Source: DAOPJM01 sp035399665 (lineage in GTDB: Bacteria > Bacillota > Clostridia > Christensenellales > CAG-138). From it: a stretch of 7,444 nt of DNA. Below the pieces are notes generated by a model that was given only the letters and a program-made list of their open reading frames with translations, did not search any database and was not told the origin of the DNA. Location: assembly GCA_035399665.1 (NCBI GenBank), contig DAOPJM010000059.1:1-7444 (forward strand), in the 5' to 3' direction. Made by a program: the position numbers and the translations under genes. Shown here piece by piece: positions 5,789-7,444 of this stretch. The stretch's first letter is position 1. Each line of letters starts with the position of its first letter.

Positions 5789-6184
5789 GTGCCAATTCTG
5801 ATAGTTGACGGTCAAGGCGGCAACATAGGCAGGCAGTTTGTCAGAATGACGGCTGAACGTTTCCCCGATGTCGAGATAGTGGCGGTCGGAACCAACTCCA
5901 CGGCGATGGCTAACAGCGCAAAGCGTGCCGCCACGGGCGAAAACGCGGTAATAGTCGCTTTTCGCAAGGCTGACATCATTGCGGGTCCCGTCGGCATAGT
6001 CTTCGCGGACGCGCTTATGGGCGAAGTCACCGCGGCGATGGCGGCGGCGATAGGCCGCAGCGACGCGTTTCGCATTCTCTACCCATGGAACACTTTTCTC
6101 AAGCGTCATGAACGTTCCCACATTGGTTCAATCGACAAAATAGCCGCTCTTATTCAAGCGCGTGACATGCGCACCGATGCGTAA
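5789..6184 (+). CDS. DUF3842 family protein
   Basis: A 131-residue protein with a GTG start, preceded by GGAGGAA (5780-5786), only 4 bases after the GGAGG core. No in-frame ATG exists after the regulator's stop codon. ILIVDGQGGNIGRQF (3-17) looks like a strand, a glycine-rich turn and a helix, as in a Rossmann-type nucleotide-binding start. VGTNSTA (33-39), ATGENAV (48-54), DIIAGPVGI (62-70) and GEVTAAMAAAIG (78-89) match DUF3842, a Firmicute family whose function I do not know. The C-terminal part (from about 98) is less typical. Its place directly behind a DtxR-type regulator, probably on one transcript, suggests metal-responsive expression. That is inference. Confidence 0.85.
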   Translation: MPILIVDGQGGNIGRQFVRMTAERFPDVEIVAVGTNSTAMANSAKRAATGENAVIVAFRKADIIAGPVGIVFADALMGEVTAAMAAAIGRSDAFRILYPWNTFLKRHERSHIGSIDKIAALIQARDMRTDA

Positions 6185-6231
6185 TAACCAGACGGCTCTT
6201 TTTTGACTCTTTGAAAGCCATACAATTTTGC

Positions 6232-6538
6232 GGAGGTGATACCTGAAAGAGTATGAGAAGTTTACCGAATGATAGGGCTTTGTGACCCCTGGCTGTTGAT
6301 AGGACAGAGTCTGACGAGGAAAACGCGAAGTGCACATCTGTGTAAAGACAAAAAATGAGCAAAGTATCCGTGTCCCGAATGCGGCATGCTATGCAAGCGA
6401 TATGATGACGATGAAGAACGAGTATGGCGGCATTCTCCCCATGCTACGTGCATCGCAGACGCCCGCGTATCAAGCGTGACGGACACACTAAATATTTCTA
6501 CTTGGGTCAATCCCAAATTCTGTGTAAACTCCAAATAG
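6232..6538 (+). pseudogene. ISL3-type transposase, N-terminal remnant (frame-broken)
   Basis: From 6371 a frame reads CPECGMLCKRYDDDEERVW, then RHSPHATCIADARVSSV. This matches the N-terminal zinc-ribbon (C-x2-C) and the W-R-H...ARV-x-x-V block of ISL3-family transposases. Upstream the same frame has a TGA at 6356-6358 and before that MIGLCDPWLL (from the ATG at 6269). The expected charged stretch before the zinc-ribbon appears in a different frame (REVHICVKTKN, about 6323-6355), so more than one indel is needed. GGAGGTGAT (6232-6240) looks like the old ribosome binding site; an ATG at 6253 yields only ten codons. Homology stops near 6475, and the TAG at 6536 ends an unrelated tail. The DDE catalytic region is entirely absent, so this is a dead fragment. 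Confidence 0.65.
6503..6532. mobile_element. Possible IS256-type element terminus
   Basis: Directly after transposase homology is lost, the sequence runs GGTCAATCCCAAATTCTGTG and on into TAAACTCC. A terminus with TGTGTAAA/TTTACACA is reminiscent of IS256 (Mutator-like) element ends in Firmicutes. No matching inverted partner and no IS256 transposase are visible in the window, so this would be a solo relic. The call is from memory of such ends and is weak. Confidence 0.25.
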
Positions 6539-6565
6539 TGGAGTAGCTGAGGCAAGGTATGTATT

Positions 6566-6599
6566 GGCGGTAGCGGTTTTATCCGTTGCCGCCTTGTTT
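6566..6599 (+). terminator. Terminator-like hairpin in the IS remnant region
   Basis: GGCGGTAGCGG (6566-6576) pairs with CCGTTGCCGCC (6583-6593) over 11 positions with two G-U wobbles, around a 6-base loop, followed by TTGTTT. On the + strand it could end transcription coming from the DtxR-DUF3842 operon, which has no nearer clear terminator. It may equally belong to one of the degraded mobile elements. Confidence 0.5.
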
Positions 6600-6624
6600 C
6601 AAGGATAACGCGGTCGGTGACGGA

Positions 6625-6659
6625 TGTCAAGGGCGGCGCAGCCGCTTGACCGTGTCAAG
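6625..6659. repeat. Three-arm inverted repeat with alternative hairpins
   Basis: TGTCAAG occurs at 6625-6631 and again at 6653-6659, with CTTGAC (6645-6650) between them. The middle arm can pair with the left copy, supported by an inner CGGC/GCCG stem (6634-6637 with 6641-6644) and a GG bulge. It can instead pair with the right copy across the 3-base loop CGT (6651-6653). It sits just outside the end of the ISLre2 remnant, so it may be part of that element's end. Confidence 0.55.
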
Positions 6660-6673
6660 TTGTTCCGGGTAAA

Positions 6674-7311
6674 TTAGGAGCAGAAGGCGTTGGGGACGGC
6701 GGAAAGGGTTTTCAGGAGAAGATAGCGCCCGTTGACCTTGCCAAAGGTCTGCGGCGCGGGTTCAGGCAGCTCCAGTCTCGTTTTTGGTGCAGGAAGCCTT
6801 CAATCTGTTTCTTTGCGTAATGGCGGTAACGCGCATAGCCCATTTCCGAAAGCGCCTTTCGATCTACGGCTTGTTCGATACGGCTTCGCGAAACGCGAAC
6901 ATCGTTTGAAGTTACAACACCTCCGTTCTTGGTATAGGTACGCAGCATCGTTATCTGCCTAAGCCCATCGGCACTCCATGCCAATGGGTTGCGCGAAAGA
7001 CGGCCGGACAAGATGTGGCTCACCAACGGTTCAGTGCAGCTGCCGCAGAGGTCGCCCAAACACGTTGTGACGCAATGGGGCGTGTTGCGCTCGCAGATGG
7101 TGACGCCATCGTTCTTTCTTTGGGCTTTGGCTTCGACCAATGCGGCGTCAGCTTGCTCAATCGCCGCTTGTAAAATATCCAAAGCACAGTAGTTGGAAAC
7201 GGTAACGAGAGGTTGGGGATTCTGTACCAACGCGGTCAGGTCTGAATTGTCCAAAATCTCCAAAACTTTTTCTGCCATATTGGCAGCAATTTGTAGTATA
7301 CTATCTTTCAC
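6674..7311 (-). pseudogene. ISLre2-family (UPF0236) transposase, internally deleted and frameshifted
   Basis: The GTG at 7311, with AGGAG at 7318-7322, starts MKDSILQIAANMAEKVLEIL. Residues 1-88, ending RKNDGVTICERN and CVTTCLGDL, match the N-terminal region of ISLre2 transposases. Residues 90-131 (GSCTEPLVSHILSGRLSRN, then PLAWSADGL and MLRTYTKNGG) match the family's C-terminal VSH...RLSSRP-x-x-WS block. Between them the family normally has well over 200 residues holding the catalytic acidic residues. These are missing, and the two ends join in frame near 7040-7050. The first stop is the TGA at 6714, but the better C-terminus lies in another frame: PEPAPQTFGKVNGRYLL, then LKTLSAVPNAFCS, to the TAA at 6676-6674. 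A one-base loss in the A run at 6785-6781 would explain this. The product cannot be an active transposase. Confidence 0.75.
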
Positions 7312-7355
7312 AGGGAACTCCTTTCGGCTTCTGGTTGTTCGCACTTACAGAATAC

Positions 7356-7387
7356 CACAGATCGGGGCTCCCTGTGCTTATTTTTTT
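7356..7387 (+). terminator. Weak terminator-like hairpin beside the ISLre2 remnant
   Basis: CACAG (7356-7360) pairs with CTGTG (7372-7376), with a short GG/CC pairing inside, and is followed by TTATTTTTTT (7378-7387). The long T run is striking, but the stem is short. No + strand gene needs it, so it may be part of the IS end or shield the element from incoming transcription. Confidence 0.35.
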
Positions 7388-7396
7388 GCGAACCGA

Positions 7397-7412
7397 GCCG
7401 CCGCGCCGCCGC
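7397..7412. repeat. Tandem 8-mer in GC-rich tract
   Basis: GCCGCCGC occurs twice in direct succession (7397-7404 and 7405-7412) between the T run and the 24-bp palindrome. It is a short, low-complexity GC tract with no coding signal. Confidence 0.7.
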
Positions 7413-7415
7413 GCA

Positions 7416-7439
7416 CTCCTGCCCCCGCGGGGGCAGGAG
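7416..7439. repeat. Perfect 24-bp palindrome
   Basis: CTCCTGCCCCCG (7416-7427) is followed at once by its exact reverse complement CGGGGGCAGGAG (7428-7439). As RNA it would form a very stable hairpin of about ten base pairs. No T tract follows on either strand inside the window, and the sequence ends five bases later. It could be a terminator whose tail is cut off, or a structural element near an insertion site. Confidence 0.8.
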
Positions 7440-7444
7440 CCAAA

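Noticed and set aside
6262..6630. 122-codon - strand open frame across the IS remnant region
   Set aside because: It overlaps the ISL3-type remnant on the other strand and two hairpins, with no ribosome binding site or family resemblance.
6781..6790. Programmed -1 frameshift in the ISLre2 remnant at the A run
   Set aside because: The codons CAC CAA AAA CGA do not form an X-XXY-YYZ slippery heptamer in the zero frame, and the gene already lacks its catalytic core; a one-base homopolymer loss is simpler.

Overview
The window reads as chromosomal DNA of a GC-moderate Firmicute, most likely a gut-type Clostridia (Oscillospiraceae/Christensenellales-like). This is inferred from strong AGGAGG-type ribosome binding sites, intrinsic terminators with T tracts, and a set of families typical of that group: DegV, DHHW, DUF4358, DUF3842 and a short DtxR-type regulator. 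No rRNA, tRNA or CRISPR array was seen.

Left part (1-1882, + strand): the last codons of an unidentified gene, then a TM1586-like nitroreductase (71-730) closed by a strong terminator. A DegV-family fatty-acid-binding protein (894-1808) follows with its own terminator.

Centre (1912-5163, - strand): a three-gene operon, read right to left. It encodes a DUF4358 lipoprotein (5033-4512), an MBOAT O-acyltransferase of the AlgI/DltB type (4433-3024) and a membrane-anchored DHHW/AlgX-like SGNH-type protein (3012-1912). The likely joint job is O-acylation of an exported glycan or envelope polymer. The MBOAT would move acyl groups across the membrane, the DHHW protein would hand them on outside, and the lipoprotein would be an accessory of unknown role. 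The DHHW protein carries DPHC where its family has the DHHW signature, but keeps the D-x-H and Ser positions. The best promoter for this operon lies inside the 5' arm of an intrinsic terminator. A GC-rich hairpin separates the lipoprotein gene from the other two.

Right-centre (5349-6184, + strand): a divergent two-gene operon with a short DtxR/MntR-like metalloregulator (5396-5767) and a DUF3842 protein (5789-6184, GTG start). A TTAGG-type palindrome just upstream of the regulator is a good candidate autoregulatory operator.

Right end (about 6232-7444): an insertion-sequence graveyard. It holds a frame-broken N-terminal remnant of an ISL3-type transposase, a possible IS256-type end, several hairpins, and an ISLre2-family (UPF0236) transposase remnant on the - strand. 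In the ISLre2 remnant the N- and C-terminal parts are joined in frame while the catalytic middle is missing, and the last 35 or so codons have been shifted out of frame. The window closes in very GC-rich DNA with a perfect 24-bp palindrome.
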